Positions 1 to 8,990 of a DNA stretch of 23,367 nt are shown here, piece after piece. Position numbers and translations under genes: made by a program. Source of the DNA: Betaproteobacteria bacterium (GTDB lineage: Bacteria; Pseudomonadota; Gammaproteobacteria; Burkholderiales; SG8-41); the NCBI GenBank assembly GCA_025356695.1, contig JANXSE010000006.1, positions 1-23,367 on the forward strand, written 5' to 3'. Each line of letters starts with the position of its first letter. The stretch's first letter is position 1. The notes under the pieces were generated by a model. That model was given only the letters and a program-made list of their open reading frames with translations, was not told where the DNA came from and did not search any database.

Positions 1-2
1 TA

Positions 3-962
3 TTAGCGCTTCTTCGCCACTTTCTTTTTGCTTTTGGCTGGCGCCTGCGGCGTGGCTTCCGGTACGCGCTGCGTCTGGCTCAGGCTCTTGTAGACGATCT
101 CGACGAACTGCTCGGGCTTGAGAAAACCATTGCCCCAGGCCGCATCGAATTCGCGCGTCGGCCGCGCGGCGATGACGTCGGCGAGCGATTTGCGCGCTTT
201 CACCATGCGGCCGATTTGCGTCGATACGTTTGAGAGCATATCGCGGTAGAAGCGCAAGTCCTGCTTGCTCGACAGCGGGCCGTGGCCCGGAATGATTTTG
301 GTGTTCTCGTCGATGGTGGCGAGCACGCCGTCGACTGCCGCCAGCACACCGCGTACCGAGCCGCCGCTTTCGATGTCGATGAACGGGTACATGTAGGAAA
401 AGTAGGTGTCGCCCATATGTATGGCATTGGCCTTGCGCAGGCGCACAATCATGTCGCCGTCGGTGTGCGCGTTGCGCACGTGATAACCGGCAAGTTCGTC
501 GCCATTCAAACGGAACATCACGCTCTCGGTAAAGGTGATCACCGGCAGCGCCGCCGGCGGACTCGGCGGCAGCTTCATCTTGAAGAACTCGATGAACTGC
601 TCGGTCGACATGCGCTTGTAGACGTTTTCATGCGCGACGATGACGGCGCCGGCGTTGCCGAGGTTTTCATTGCCGCCGGTGTGGTCGAAATGCCAGTGCG
701 TATTGAGCACGAAGCGCAGCGGCTTGTCGGAGAGCGCGCGGATCGCTGCGGTGATTTTCGGCGTCAGCGGCGCGAACTGGTCGTCGATGATGATGACGCC
801 GTCGTCGCCCACCGAGACGCCGATGTTGCCGCCGGAACCGGTCAGCATGTAGAAACCCTCGGCGACTTTCGCAGTCTCGATTTTTACCGCGTCAAAATCC
901 TGTTGCTGGGCATGCGCGCCCAGGCTCCACAATGCAACGACAACAACGAGCAAAAAACGCAT
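3..962 (-). CDS. Secreted metallo-beta-lactamase-fold hydrolase
   Basis: Predicted periplasmic zinc hydrolase of the metallo-beta-lactamase superfamily, 319 residues. The start at 962 was chosen because it is preceded by a GGAG ribosome site and opens directly into a signal peptide (residues 1-18, MRFLLVVVVALWSLGAHA). The frame stays open further upstream, but that stretch is Arg-rich and unlike a protein start. The zinc signature HWHFDH is at residues 89-94, preceded by the usual LNT; later come an AHTDGD segment and a GHGPLSS segment that supply further metal ligands. The C-terminus ends in a Lys-rich tail (KSKKKVAKKR). The family covers lactamases, lactonases, thioesterases and other hydrolases, so the substrate cannot be read from sequence. 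It lies 115 bases downstream of the HxlR gene on the same strand and could be co-transcribed with it. The family call is firm; the reaction is unknown. Confidence 0.88.
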   Translation of the reverse strand: MRFLLVVVVALWSLGAHAQQQDFDAVKIETAKVAEGFYMLTGSGGNIGVSVGDDGVIIIDDQFAPLTPKITAAIRALSDKPLRFVLNTHWHFDHTGGNENLGNAGAVIVAHENVYKRMSTEQFIEFFKMKLPPSPPAALPVITFTESVMFRLNGDELAGYHVRNAHTDGDMIVRLRKANAIHMGDTYFSYMYPFIDIESGGSVRGVLAAVDGVLATIDENTKIIPGHGPLSSKQDLRFYRDMLSNVSTQIGRMVKARKSLADVIAARPTREFDAAWGNGFLKPEQFVEIVYKSLSQTQRVPEATPQAPAKSKKKVAKKR

Positions 963-1077
963 GAGGTCTCCGGGTGTGAAACGCAATGCGCCGCATCCTA
1001 ACATGCTGCGCAGGCGCTTGGCCGCGCGCGGGATGATGCGTCGGCGCGTGTGTCGACGCGACGAATTCCGCCGTTGA

Positions 1078-1431
1078 TCAGGCGGCGATGGCCACGGCGC
1101 GACCGCGCGTGCGCAGGCGGCGCGCATGTTCGCTGCCCCATTTGCACATCAGGCGCAGGATGGGCCCCAGCGTGCGGCCGAATTCGGTCAGCGAGTATTC
1201 TGTTTTCGGTGGCACCTGTGCGTAGACCTTGCGCAAAACCACGCCGTCGGCCTCGAGTTCGCGCAACTGCTGGCTCAGCATGCGCTGCGTCACGCCGGGA
1301 ATCGCGCGCTTCAGTTCGCTGAAACGTTTGGTGCCGGTGCTCAGATGCCAGAGAATCACCGGTTTCCATTTGCCGCCGATCACGCGCAGGGTGATTTCGG
1401 TGGGGCACAGCATTTCTTCGTCGGCAGTCAT
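1078..1431 (-). CDS. HxlR-family winged-helix transcriptional regulator
   Basis: Small DNA-binding regulator, 117 residues, a normal HxlR length. The core reads [13 protein letters not shown], then [20 protein letters not shown] (recognition helix region), then [14 protein letters not shown] and a wing with [12 protein letters not shown], all hallmarks of the family. I place the start at 1431 because GGAGGAA lies five bases upstream; that Shine-Dalgarno sits inside the first codons of the alternative start at 1443, which itself has no visible ribosome site. A single N-terminal Cys-Pro (residues 9-10 from this start) is at the position where redox-sensing HxlR members such as YodB carry their reactive cysteine; sensing here is inference. 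It is divergent from the molybdenum hydroxylase operon and probably controls both that operon and itself through the GTTAC dyads in the shared promoter region. Confidence 0.9.
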   Translation of the reverse strand: MTADEEMLCPTEITLRVIGGKWKPVILWHLSTGTKRFSELKRAIPGVTQRMLSQQLRELEADGVVLRKVYAQVPPKTEYSLTEFGRTLGPILRLMCKWGSEHARRLRTRGRAVAIAA

Positions 1432-1455
1432 CGCTTCCTCCATATTCGCTACATG

Positions 1456-1509
1456 GTTACTTTTTTGTAACTACTATACACAAATGCACCTACCATGCAC
1501 AATAGTTAC
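1456..1509. promoter_or_regulatory. Divergent promoter region with GTTAC/GTAAC dyads (probable HxlR operator)
   Basis: The sequence GTTAC-TTTTTT-GTAAC at 1456-1471 is a perfect dyad. GTAACTA at 1467-1473 is repeated in inverted form as TAGTTAC at 1503-1509. For leftward transcription a plausible promoter is visible: -35 TTGTGC (complement of 1497-1502), 18-base spacer, -10 TATAGT (complement of 1473-1478). The first dyad would then cover the transcription start and the TAGTTAC half-site would overlap the -35. A rightward -10 (TATACA, 1475-1480) is possible but has no good -35. Dyads of this kind between an HxlR gene and a divergent target are typical of operators of this family; assignment to this regulator is inference. 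Confidence 0.55.
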
Positions 1510-1605
1510 ATGGCGGTAATGGTGTTGTCACGTCGCTGTCACCGGCGCCGGGACAAAATACGGTCGCGCGCTGCGGTCGGCGCCACATGTTTACGGAGCA
1601 TTACG

Positions 1606-2067
1606 ATGGTCAAACTGACGGTCAATGGAAAATCGCGCGAGGCCGATGCGGCGCCGGACACGCCGCTGCTGTGGGTGTTGCGCGATCATCTCGAACTCAC
1701 CGGCACCAAATACGGCTGCGGCATGGCGCTGTGCGGCGCCTGCACCGTGCATATCGACGGCGTGGCGACGCGCTCGTGCACGACGCCGGTTTCCGCTGCG
1801 GCCGGCAAACGCGTCACCACCATCGAAGCGGTCGCCGCCACGGCGGCGGGACGCGCTGTGCAGGCGGCGTGGGAAAAACTCGACGTCGTGCAGTGCGGCT
1901 ACTGCCAGTCCGGCCAGATCATGAGTGCGAGCGCGCTGCTGGCGCGCAATCCGCGGCCGAGCGACCGCGACATCGACGAGGCGATGGCCGGCAACGTCTG
2001 CCGCTGCGCGACTTATGTGCGCATCCGTGCCGCCATCAAACTCGCAGCGAAAACGGCGGGGGCCTGA
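1606..2067 (+). CDS. iorA: 2Fe-2S subunit of IorA/CoxS-type molybdenum hydroxylase
   Basis: Small iron-sulfur electron-transfer subunit of a xanthine dehydrogenase/aldehyde oxidase family enzyme, 153 residues. The start at 1606 follows GGAG and gives the standard N-terminus [20 protein letters not shown]; in-frame upstream ATGs add unrelated residues. The plant-type ferredoxin ligands are Cys38, Cys43, Cys46 and Cys58 ([17 protein letters not shown]). The second cluster is held by the QCGYCQSGQ motif (Cys97, Cys100) and the GNVCRCATY motif (Cys132, Cys134). It passes electrons from the molybdenum site to an external acceptor. The gene for the catalytic subunit starts two bases after its stop codon. 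No FAD subunit gene is present, which fits the two-subunit isoquinoline 1-oxidoreductase type rather than the three-subunit xanthine dehydrogenase type. The symbol reflects architecture, not a proven substrate. Confidence 0.93.
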   Translation: MVKLTVNGKSREADAAPDTPLLWVLRDHLELTGTKYGCGMALCGACTVHIDGVATRSCTTPVSAAAGKRVTTIEAVAATAAGRAVQAAWEKLDVVQCGYCQSGQIMSASALLARNPRPSDRDIDEAMAGNVCRCATYVRIRAAIKLAAKTAGA

Positions 2068-2069
2068 AC

Positions 2070-4250
2070 ATGCGACGCGAAAAATATTCGGACGCGACGA
2101 TTGAAAACGTCGCGCGCCGCCAGTTCTTGCAGGTGGCGGCGATTGCCGGTGGCGGACTCGCGATCGGTTTTGGTCGCATCGCTATGGCGGCCGACAGCGC
2201 CGTTTTTGCGCCCAACGCTTTTGTGCGCATCGGTGCAGACAGCACGGTGACCGTGGTGATCAAACATCTCGAAATGGGGCAGGGCGTGACCACCGGTTTG
2301 CCGACGCTGGTGGCCGAAGAACTCGATGCCGACTGGGCACAGGTGCGCTTCGAAAGTGCGCCGGCCGATGCGGCGCGCTATAACAATCTGCTGTGGGGGC
2401 CGGCGCAGGGTACCGGCGGCAGCACGGCGATCGCGAATTCGTGGGAACAATTGCGCAAGGCCGGTGCTACCGCGCGTGCCATGCTGGTGGCGGCTGCGGC
2501 GGCGCGCTGGCAGGTTGCTACAAGCGAAATTTCAGTGAACAAAGGTGTGGTCGCGCATGCGGCGACACGGCGTCGCGCCAGCTTCGGCGAACTGGCGGCG
2601 CAGGCGGCAACCCTGCCGGTGCCCGTCGACGTAAAGCTTAAGGACGCGCGCGATTACCGTTTGATCGGCAAACACGTGGCACGCAAGGACAGCCGTGACA
2701 AAACCACCGGCCGCGCGCAATTCACCATCGACGTCAAATTGCCCGGCCTGCTGACCGCACTGGTGGCACATCCGCCGTTGTTCGGTGCGACGGTTAAATC
2801 GTTCGATGCGACGAAGGCGCGCGCAGTTAAAGGTGTAGTCGATGTCGTGCAGATCCCGACCGGTGTGGCCGTGCTTGCCGTTGATTTCTGGGCGGCGAAG
2901 CAGGGCCGCGACGCCCTGGCGGTGACGTGGGACGAGAGCGCAGCCTTCAAGCTCGGCTCGGCTGAAATATTTGCGCAGTACCGCGAACTCGCGGCAAAAC
3001 CCGGCGTTGTCGCGCTGAGCACGGGTGACACCGGCAAGGCGATGAACGGTGCGGCGAAAACGCTGGAAGCGGAATTCGAATTTCCGTTTCTCGCGCATGC
3101 CGCCATGGAGCCGCTCGACTGCGTGGTCAGACTCGGCGGCGATCTGTGCGAAATCTGGAACGGCGAACAATTGCAGACGCCCGATCAATATGCGGTTGCC
3201 TTGATGACCGGACTCAAGCCGGAGCAGATCAAACTCAACATGCTCTACGCCGGCGGCAGTTTCGGCCGGCGCGCCAATCCGAAATCCGATTACGTACTCG
3301 AAGCGGTTAGCCTTGCGAAGGCGATCAACGGCCCGAATCGTGAAAATCGGCCGGTCAAGCTGCTGTGGACGCGTGAAGACGACATGCAGGGCGGTTTTTA
3401 CCGGCCGGCTTATCTGCACAAATTGTCCGCTGCGCTCGATGCGCGTGGCGAAGCAGTCGCGTGGCGTCACCGCATCGTCGGCCAGTCGATACTTGCCGGC
3501 ACGCTGTTCGAGCCTATGATGGTGAAGGACGGCGTCGACGGCACCTCGGTCGAGGGCGCGAGCAATCTGCCGTACAGCATTCCCAACAAGCTCGTCGATC
3601 TGCATACGACCCGACTCGGCGTGCCGGTGTTGTGGTGGCGTTCGGTCGGTTCGACGCACACCGCGTTCGCCACCGAAGTGTTTCTCGACGAACTGGCGGC
3701 TGCTGCGGGGCGCGATCCGCTGGAATACCGCCGCGCATTGCTCGCCGCGCATCCGCGCCATCTCGGCGTGTTGAATCTTGCTGCACAGAAAGCCGGCTGG
3801 GGCAAACCTTTGCCGAAAGGCCGCGGCCGCGGCATTGCAGTGCACGAATCCTTCAATTCATTTGTCGCGCAGGTGGCCGAAGTGTCGGTCGGCAAGGACG
3901 GTGCGCTCAATGTCGAACGCGTCGTCTGTGCGGTCGATTGCGGCGTGGCGGTGAATCCCGACGTGATCCGCGCGCAAATGGAAGGCGGCATCGGTTTCGG
4001 CCTGTCAGCCGCGTTGTACGGGGCCATCACCTTCAAGGACGGTCGCGTCGAGCAATCGAATTTTCACGATTACCAGCCGCTGCGCATCAATGAGATGCCG
4101 AAAGTCGAAGTACACATCGTCGCCAGCAACGCAGCGCCGACGGGCGTCGGCGAGCCGGGTGTGCCGCCTGTTGCGCCGGCCGTCGCCAACGCAATTTTTG
4201 CGGCAAGCGGTAAGCGTTTGCGCAAGCTGCCGCTGAAGCTGGAGACCTGA
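2070..4250 (+). CDS. iorB: Molybdopterin-binding catalytic subunit, IorB-type, Tat-exported
   Basis: Large subunit of the two-component molybdenum hydroxylase, 726 residues. The start at 2070 follows the small-subunit stop by two bases. The N-terminus carries a twin-arginine signal (ARRQFLQ, residues 15-21) followed by a hydrophobic Ala/Gly-rich stretch ending near AMA, so the folded enzyme should be exported with its partner. Family motifs include [20 protein letters not shown] near residue 70, the [15 protein letters not shown] molybdopterin-dinucleotide loop, and near the C-terminus [19 protein letters not shown] with Glu695 as the expected catalytic base. These enzymes hydroxylate N-heteroaromatics or oxidise aldehydes using water as oxygen donor; the substrate here is unknown. 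Expression is probably governed by the divergent HxlR regulator. Immediately downstream is a remnant of a second copy's C-terminus. Confidence 0.93.
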   Translation: MRREKYSDATIENVARRQFLQVAAIAGGGLAIGFGRIAMAADSAVFAPNAFVRIGADSTVTVVIKHLEMGQGVTTGLPTLVAEELDADWAQVRFESAPADAARYNNLLWGPAQGTGGSTAIANSWEQLRKAGATARAMLVAAAAARWQVATSEISVNKGVVAHAATRRRASFGELAAQAATLPVPVDVKLKDARDYRLIGKHVARKDSRDKTTGRAQFTIDVKLPGLLTALVAHPPLFGATVKSFDATKARAVKGVVDVVQIPTGVAVLAVDFWAAKQGRDALAVTWDESAAFKLGSAEIFAQYRELAAKPGVVALSTGDTGKAMNGAAKTLEAEFEFPFLAHAAMEPLDCVVRLGGDLCEIWNGEQLQTPDQYAVALMTGLKPEQIKLNMLYAGGSFGRRANPKSDYVLEAVSLAKAINGPNRENRPVKLLWTREDDMQGGFYRPAYLHKLSAALDARGEAVAWRHRIVGQSILAGTLFEPMMVKDGVDGTSVEGASNLPYSIPNKLVDLHTTRLGVPVLWWRSVGSTHTAFATEVFLDELAAAAGRDPLEYRRALLAAHPRHLGVLNLAAQKAGWGKPLPKGRGRGIAVHESFNSFVAQVAEVSVGKDGALNVERVVCAVDCGVAVNPDVIRAQMEGGIGFGLSAALYGAITFKDGRVEQSNFHDYQPLRINEMPKVEVHIVASNAAPTGVGEPGVPPVAPAVANAIFAASGKRLRKLPLKLET

Positions 4251-4381
4251 TGAAAGGCCGGCGCAAGTGTTTAAGGTCTTTTGGGCGATGCGCCGCAGGC
4301 GCGTCGCCGGCGGTTGCCAATGCGATATTCGCAGCGACTGGGCAGCGCTTGCGTAAATTACCATTTCAAATCAAAGCATGA
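4250..4381 (+). pseudogene. C-terminal remnant of a second IorB-like large subunit
   Basis: Codons 4301-4378 translate to 26 residues containing [20 protein letters not shown], then a TGA at 4379-4381. This matches the very end of the intact large subunit just upstream ([20 protein letters not shown] near its C-terminus), but the bases differ at many positions, so it is the tail of a diverged paralogue and not a recent tandem copy. The same frame opens with an ATG overlapping the upstream stop (TGATG at 4248-4252), giving a 43-codon frame, but residues 1-17 are unrelated to the family. I read it as debris of a lost second hydroxylase gene joined to the end of the surviving operon. A small expressed peptide cannot be excluded. 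Confidence 0.75.
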
Positions 4382-4413
4382 TGGTCCGGTTGCCGCATAA
4401 ATCCAAGCGCGTG

Positions 4414-4438
4414 TTGATTGCGCGCGACACTGTAAAAT
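4414..4438 (+). promoter_or_regulatory. Candidate promoter of the RND efflux operon
   Basis: A TAAAAT hexamer at 4433-4438 is a reasonable -10 about 70 bases before the adaptor start. The nearest TTGATT (4414-4419) is only 13 bases upstream, too short for a standard spacer, so the -35 is poorly defined. Weak call based on the -10 only. Confidence 0.3.
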
Positions 4439-4466
4439 AGCGCCTTTTTTCGCAACACCTCTTCCT

Positions 4467-4496
4467 GCGCCCGCTGCGGGCGCCAGAAGATTCTGG
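4467..4496 (+). promoter_or_regulatory. Two adjoining inverted repeats in the leader of the efflux operon
   Basis: GCGCCCG-CTG-CGGGCGC (4467-4483) is a perfect 7-bp stem. It abuts CCAGAA-GA-TTCTGG (4483-4496), a perfect dyad whose right arm supplies the first two G residues of the GGAGAA ribosome site of the adaptor gene. The second dyad could be a repressor operator or an RNA hairpin that masks the ribosome site. No adjacent regulator gene is present to pair with it. Confidence 0.45.
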
Positions 4497-4505
4497 AGAA
4501 CTGTC

Positions 4506-5840
4506 TTGAACGCATACCCGAAAAATAACGTCCGCCGCGACATTGCTGCGCTGTTGTCGCTTGCCGCACTGATCGCACTCGCCGGTTGCAATGGCAAAGG
4601 CGGGCCGCCCGCGTTTCCGCCGCCCGATGTGAACGTGATCAAGGTGGCGACCGAGCCGGTGACGATATTCGAGGAATACGTCGGCCAGACCGAGGCGGTG
4701 GACACGGTTGAAATCCGCGCGCGCGTTTCCGGCTTGCTGGACAAGCAGTCGTTTGAGGACGGCGGTCGTGTTGCTGCCGGTTCGGTGCTGTTCGTGATCG
4801 ATCCGCAGCCGTACAAGGCGGCGCTCGACCAGGCGAAGGCGGCACTTGCGCTGGCGCAGGCGCAGCACCTGAATTCGAAGCAGCAGCTCGAACGCGTGCG
4901 TCCGCTGGCGAAAGAGCGGGCCCTGAGTCAGCTAGACCTCGACAGCGCGGTGGCCAAGGAAGCCATCGACGCGGCGACCGAGGAAGCGGCGCACGCACAG
5001 GTGCGTACCGCCGAGCTTAATCTCGATTACACGACCATACGCGCGTCGCGCGACGGCGTGATCAGCAAGGCGCTGATCAAAGCGGGCGGGCTGGTCAATG
5101 CGTCGACGACGCTGCTGACGACGCTGTATTCGGTGAATCCGATCTACGTGAATTTCACGGTCAGCGAACTGAAACTGCTCGAACTGCAGCGCGATCTCAA
5201 TCGCAATCCGAACGACACCAAGGGCAAACTGCCGGCGTTCAAGCTGCGCCTCGCCGACGGCAGCGAATACAAGCTGCCGGGCAAGATCAATTTTGTCGAT
5301 ACCGCGGTCGATCCGAAAACCGGCACGCTGCAGGTGCGCGTGCAGGTACCGAACCCGGAAAGCCTGTTACGTGCCGGGCAACTGGTGCGTGTGATCATGC
5401 CGTCGCTGACGCAGAAGGAAGCCTTCCGCATTCCGCAGCAGGCGGTGCAGGAAATGCAGGGCAAGCGTTCGGTGCTGGTGGTTGATGCTGAGAACAAGGC
5501 GCAGTACCGCGAGGTCGTGGCCAATTCGCGCAGCGGCAATGACTGGATCGTCGAAAGCGGTCTGCAGCCCGGCGAACTGGTGATTGTCGAAGGCACCGGC
5601 AAGTCGCGTCCCGGCGCGCCGGTGAAGCCGACGGTGATCGAAGCCTCGCAGATCGGCAAGAGCGAAGCCAAAGGCGACGGCAAAGGGGTTGCCAAAGGCG
5701 ATGCAAAAGGCGATGCAAAAGCGAACGCGAAAGGTGATGCCAAAGCTGACGCAAAAGCGGAGCCCGCGAAAAATGCCGAACCGGCAAAGGCCGCTGAGCC
5801 GGTTAAAGCCGCTGAGCCTGCCAAAGCCGCGGGCAAGTAG
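4506..5840 (+). CDS. RND efflux periplasmic adaptor (membrane fusion) lipoprotein
   Basis: Periplasmic adaptor of a tripartite drug-efflux pump, 444 residues. The start codon is TTG at 4506, seven bases after GGAG (4495-4498). The signal peptide ends in the lipobox LAGC, so Cys28 should be lipidated and anchor the protein to the inner membrane. The lipoyl half-motifs ([19 protein letters not shown]; later [19 protein letters not shown]) flank an Ala/Gln-rich coiled-coil hairpin around residues 95-160, followed by beta-barrel and membrane-proximal domains ([20 protein letters not shown]). This is the AcrA/MexA/MexE architecture. Unusually, about the last 60 residues are a low-complexity tail of KGDAK repeats followed by AEPAK/AEPVK repeats, absent from model adaptors. 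The permease gene starts eight bases after the stop. Confidence 0.93.
   Translation: MNAYPKNNVRRDIAALLSLAALIALAGCNGKGGPPAFPPPDVNVIKVATEPVTIFEEYVGQTEAVDTVEIRARVSGLLDKQSFEDGGRVAAGSVLFVIDPQPYKAALDQAKAALALAQAQHLNSKQQLERVRPLAKERALSQLDLDSAVAKEAIDAATEEAAHAQVRTAELNLDYTTIRASRDGVISKALIKAGGLVNASTTLLTTLYSVNPIYVNFTVSELKLLELQRDLNRNPNDTKGKLPAFKLRLADGSEYKLPGKINFVDTAVDPKTGTLQVRVQVPNPESLLRAGQLVRVIMPSLTQKEAFRIPQQAVQEMQGKRSVLVVDAENKAQYREVVANSRSGNDWIVESGLQPGELVIVEGTGKSRPGAPVKPTVIEASQIGKSEAKGDGKGVAKGDAKGDAKANAKGDAKADAKAEPAKNAEPAKAAEPVKAAEPAKAAGK
5660..5837 (+). repeat. Degenerate in-frame repeat encoding a Lys/Ala-rich tail
   Basis: Short imperfect repeats (variants of GGCGATGCAAAA, then GCCGAACCGGCAAAG-like units) encode KGDAK-type units followed by AEPAK-type units at the 3' end of the adaptor gene. 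Repeats of this sort can expand or contract by slippage, so length may vary between strains. Confidence 0.75.
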
Positions 5841-5848
5841 AAGACACC

Positions 5849-8800
5849 ATGTTTAATTTCTTTATCGACCGGCCGATCTTTTCATCGGTCATCTCGCTGA
5901 TCATCACGCTGGCCGGCGCAGTCGCCGCGCTCGACCTGCCGATCACGCAGTATCCGCAGATCGTGCCGCCGCAGGTGCAGGTCACCACCGCGCTGCCCGG
6001 CGCCAACGCCAACGTTGTCACGCAGGCCATTGCCGCGCCGATCGAGCAGCAGGTCAACGGCGCGAAGAACATGATTTACATGGATTCGAAGAGCGCCAAC
6101 GACGGCACTTATTCGCTGACCGTGACCTTCGATGTCGGCAGCAACCAGGACCTTGGTGCGGTTGACGTGCAGAACCGCGTAGCGATCGCGCAAAGCCAGT
6201 TGCCGCCCGACGTGATCCGTAACGGCATCACCATCCGCAAGCAATCGACCGATTTTCTGCAGGTCATTGCGCTGACTTCGCCGAACCGCAGTTTCGACAC
6301 CACGTTCCTCAGCAACTACGCGCTGCTCAACATCCAGGATGCGCTGGCGCGCGTCAAGGGCGTGGGTTTTGTGCGCCTGTTCGGCGCGCGCGATTACAGT
6401 ATGCGCATCTGGCTCGATCCGGACAAGATGGCGCGTCTGGGCATCAGCGCCGCCGACGTGCAGCGCGTGGTGCAGGAGCAGAACGTCGTCGCGCCGGCCG
6501 GCCGCATCGGCGTGCCGCCGATGCCTGCCGGCGTGCCGATGCAGTACTCGGTGACGGTGCAGGGCCGCCTCACCGATGCGACGCAGTACGAGAACATCGT
6601 CGTCAGCGCCGCATCGAACGGCCAGATCGTGCGCCTGAAAGATATTGCACGCATCGAACTCGGCGGCGCCGACTATTCGATCTCCGTGCAGGAAAACGGC
6701 GTGCCCGGCGTGTTCATCGGCATCTTCCTGCAACCCGATGCCAACGCGCTCGACACCGCGCGCGACGTCGGCCGCACCATGGAAACGCTGGCGCAGCGTT
6801 TTCCGCCGGACATGAAGTATTCGGTGCCGTACAGCACCACGCCCTTCGTCACCGAATCGATGAAGGAAGTGGTGATCACGCTGTTCGAGGCGATGCTGCT
6901 GGTGATGCTGGTCGTCTATCTGTTTTTGCAGTCGTGGCGCGCGACGCTGATCCCGATGCTGGTGGTGCCGGTGGCGCTGGTCGGTACTTTCGCCGTGTTC
7001 ACCGCGCTCGGTTTTACCATCAACACGCTGACGCTGTTCGGTCTCGTGCTTGCCATCGGCATCGTCGTCGACGATGCCATCGTGGTGGTCGAGGCGGTGC
7101 AGCACCGGCTCGACACCGACAGCTTGGGGCCGGTCGAGGCAACCAAGGCGGCGCTGCAGGACGTCGGCGGCCCGGTGGTGGCGATCGCGCTGGTGCTCTC
7201 GGCGGTGTTCATCCCGGTGGCCTTCCTCGGCGGTTTGACCGGCGAGCTGTATAAACAATTCGCGCTGACACTGGCAACTTCGGTGATCCTTTCGGCGGTC
7301 GCTGCGCTGACACTGGCGCCGGCGCTGTGCGCTTTGCTGTTGCATCCGGCGGCGCAGCACAAGCCGAATCGCTTTCTGCGTGGTTTTTTTGCCGGCTTCA
7401 ATCGCGCCTTCGGCGCGTTTACCAACGGCTATGTGAACTCGACCGCGGTGCTGATCCGCCGCTCCTTTATGGTGGCGCTGACGTTTGCCGTGCTGCTGGT
7501 GGCGATTTACGGTCTGCTGAAAACACGCCCGACGGCGCTGGTGCCGGACGAAGACCAGGGCTATATGTTCGCCGTGGTGCAGTTGCCGCCGGCCGCCTCG
7601 CTCGAGCGCACCAATGCGGCGGTCGACCAGTTCACCAAGATCGCGCTTGGCGTCGAGGGTGTGTCGGGCGTCGCTTCGTTGTCGGGGTTTAACCTGCTGA
7701 CGGGCCTGACGACTTCGTACAACGCCACCGCGTTCATCCGCCTCAAGCCCTGGCACGAACGCAAAGGGCCGAACACGTCGGCGCCGGCGATCCTGCGCCA
7801 GTTGATGGGTGCCGCCAATGGCGCGATCAAGGATGCCAACGTTCTCATTTTCAATCCGCCACCGATCCGCGGACTGGGCACCGCCGGCGGCTTCGAATTC
7901 GTGCTGCAGGACCGTGCCGGTGGCGACGCGCAGCAGTTCTCGCGCGTGTTGCAGAACTTCATCGGCGAGGCGCGCAAGCGGCCGGAGCTCGGTTTCATAT
8001 TTACCGGTTACGATGACCGCATTCCGCAGATCGAATATGAAGTCGACCGCGACAAGGCCAAGACCTACGGCGTGGCACTCTCGGACGTGTTCTTCACGCT
8101 GCAGACCTTCCTCGGCGGTTACTACGTCAACGACTTCAACCTGTTCGGCAGAACGTTCCGCGTGCAGGCGCAGGCCGAGGGTTCGGCGCGTGCCTATCCC
8201 GACGACGTCAAGCGCTTTTACGTGCGCAACGCCGCCGGCACCATGGTGCCGCTGTCGGCGCTGTTGAAGGCGAAGTCGATCAACGGCCCGGAATATTTCC
8301 AGCGCTATAACATCTATCGTGCCGCCAGCATCAATGGTTCGGCCGCGCCCGGTTACAGCTCGGGGCAGGCGGCGCAGGTGATGGAAGATCTGGCGAAGAA
8401 CCTGCCCGCGGGTTACGGTTTCGAATGGACCGGCGCGGTGTATCAGGAAAAGAAAACCGGCGGGCAGACGGGCTATATCTTTGCGCTGTCGCTGCTGTTC
8501 GTCTTCCTTGTGCTCGCTGCGTTGTATGAATCATGGGCAACGCCGGTGGCGATTCTGCTGGTGATACCGTTCGGCGTGCTCGGCGCCTTCTCGGGGCTGG
8601 CGCTGCGCGAAATGTCCAACAACGTCTATGCACAGATCGGGCTCATCATGCTGATCGGGCTGGCGGCGAAGAACGCGATTCTGATTGTCGAGTTCGCCAA
8701 GCTCGCGCGCGAGCGCGGCGAGACCATCGCCAAGGCGGCACTGAGCGGCGCGCAACTCCGGTTACGGCCGATTCTGATGACATCATTCGCCTTCATACTC

Positions 8801-8989
8801 GGCACGCTGCCGCTGGCGATTGCCAGCGGCGCCGGTGCCGGCGCGCGGCAGTCGCTGGGTACCACGGTGGTGTTCGGCATGCTGGCGGCGACCATGATCG
8901 GCATTTTCGTGATCCCGGTGTTTTATGTCGTCGTGCAGCGCCTCAGCGAGCGCAAGCGGCCGTTCCGCAACGACGAGTCGCAGGCCTAG
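5849..8989 (+). CDS. RND multidrug efflux permease, HAE1 family
   Basis: Inner-membrane proton-driven pump, 1046 residues, essentially the length of AcrB (1049). It begins with [20 protein letters not shown], the typical first transmembrane helix, and contains the two periplasmic loops with [20 protein letters not shown] and the [17 protein letters not shown] segment. The proton-relay residues are intact: Asp408 and Asp409 ([14 protein letters not shown]) and Lys941 ([15 protein letters not shown]), corresponding to Asp407, Asp408 and Lys940 of AcrB. It should therefore be a functional trimeric pump working with the adaptor upstream and the outer-membrane channel downstream. The substrate range cannot be read from the sequence. 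The ribosome site is weak (AGAAGA), consistent with coupling to translation of the adaptor. Confidence 0.96.
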   Translation: MFNFFIDRPIFSSVISLIITLAGAVAALDLPITQYPQIVPPQVQVTTALPGANANVVTQAIAAPIEQQVNGAKNMIYMDSKSANDGTYSLTVTFDVGSNQDLGAVDVQNRVAIAQSQLPPDVIRNGITIRKQSTDFLQVIALTSPNRSFDTTFLSNYALLNIQDALARVKGVGFVRLFGARDYSMRIWLDPDKMARLGISAADVQRVVQEQNVVAPAGRIGVPPMPAGVPMQYSVTVQGRLTDATQYENIVVSAASNGQIVRLKDIARIELGGADYSISVQENGVPGVFIGIFLQPDANALDTARDVGRTMETLAQRFPPDMKYSVPYSTTPFVTESMKEVVITLFEAMLLVMLVVYLFLQSWRATLIPMLVVPVALVGTFAVFTALGFTINTLTLFGLVLAIGIVVDDAIVVVEAVQHRLDTDSLGPVEATKAALQDVGGPVVAIALVLSAVFIPVAFLGGLTGELYKQFALTLATSVILSAVAALTLAPALCALLLHPAAQHKPNRFLRGFFAGFNRAFGAFTNGYVNSTAVLIRRSFMVALTFAVLLVAIYGLLKTRPTALVPDEDQGYMFAVVQLPPAASLERTNAAVDQFTKIALGVEGVSGVASLSGFNLLTGLTTSYNATAFIRLKPWHERKGPNTSAPAILRQLMGAANGAIKDANVLIFNPPPIRGLGTAGGFEFVLQDRAGGDAQQFSRVLQNFIGEARKRPELGFIFTGYDDRIPQIEYEVDRDKAKTYGVALSDVFFTLQTFLGGYYVNDFNLFGRTFRVQAQAEGSARAYPDDVKRFYVRNAAGTMVPLSALLKAKSINGPEYFQRYNIYRAASINGSAAPGYSSGQAAQVMEDLAKNLPAGYGFEWTGAVYQEKKTGGQTGYIFALSLLFVFLVLAALYESWATPVAILLVIPFGVLGAFSGLALREMSNNVYAQIGLIMLIGLAAKNAILIVEFAKLARERGETIAKAALSGAQLRLRPILMTSFAFILGTLPLAIASGAGAGARQSLGTTVVFGMLAATMIGIFVIPVFYVVVQRLSERKRPFRNDESQA

Positions 8990-8990
8990 T

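Noticed and set aside
1495..1605. 37-codon N-terminal extension of the 2Fe-2S subunit
   Set aside because: Arg-rich and unlike family members; GGAG plus the standard VKLTVNGK start fix the start at 1606.
5882..7756. A 624-codon open frame on the minus strand
   Set aside because: It lies wholly opposite the RND permease, is His/Arg-rich with no domain, and is the usual antisense shadow in GC-rich coding DNA.
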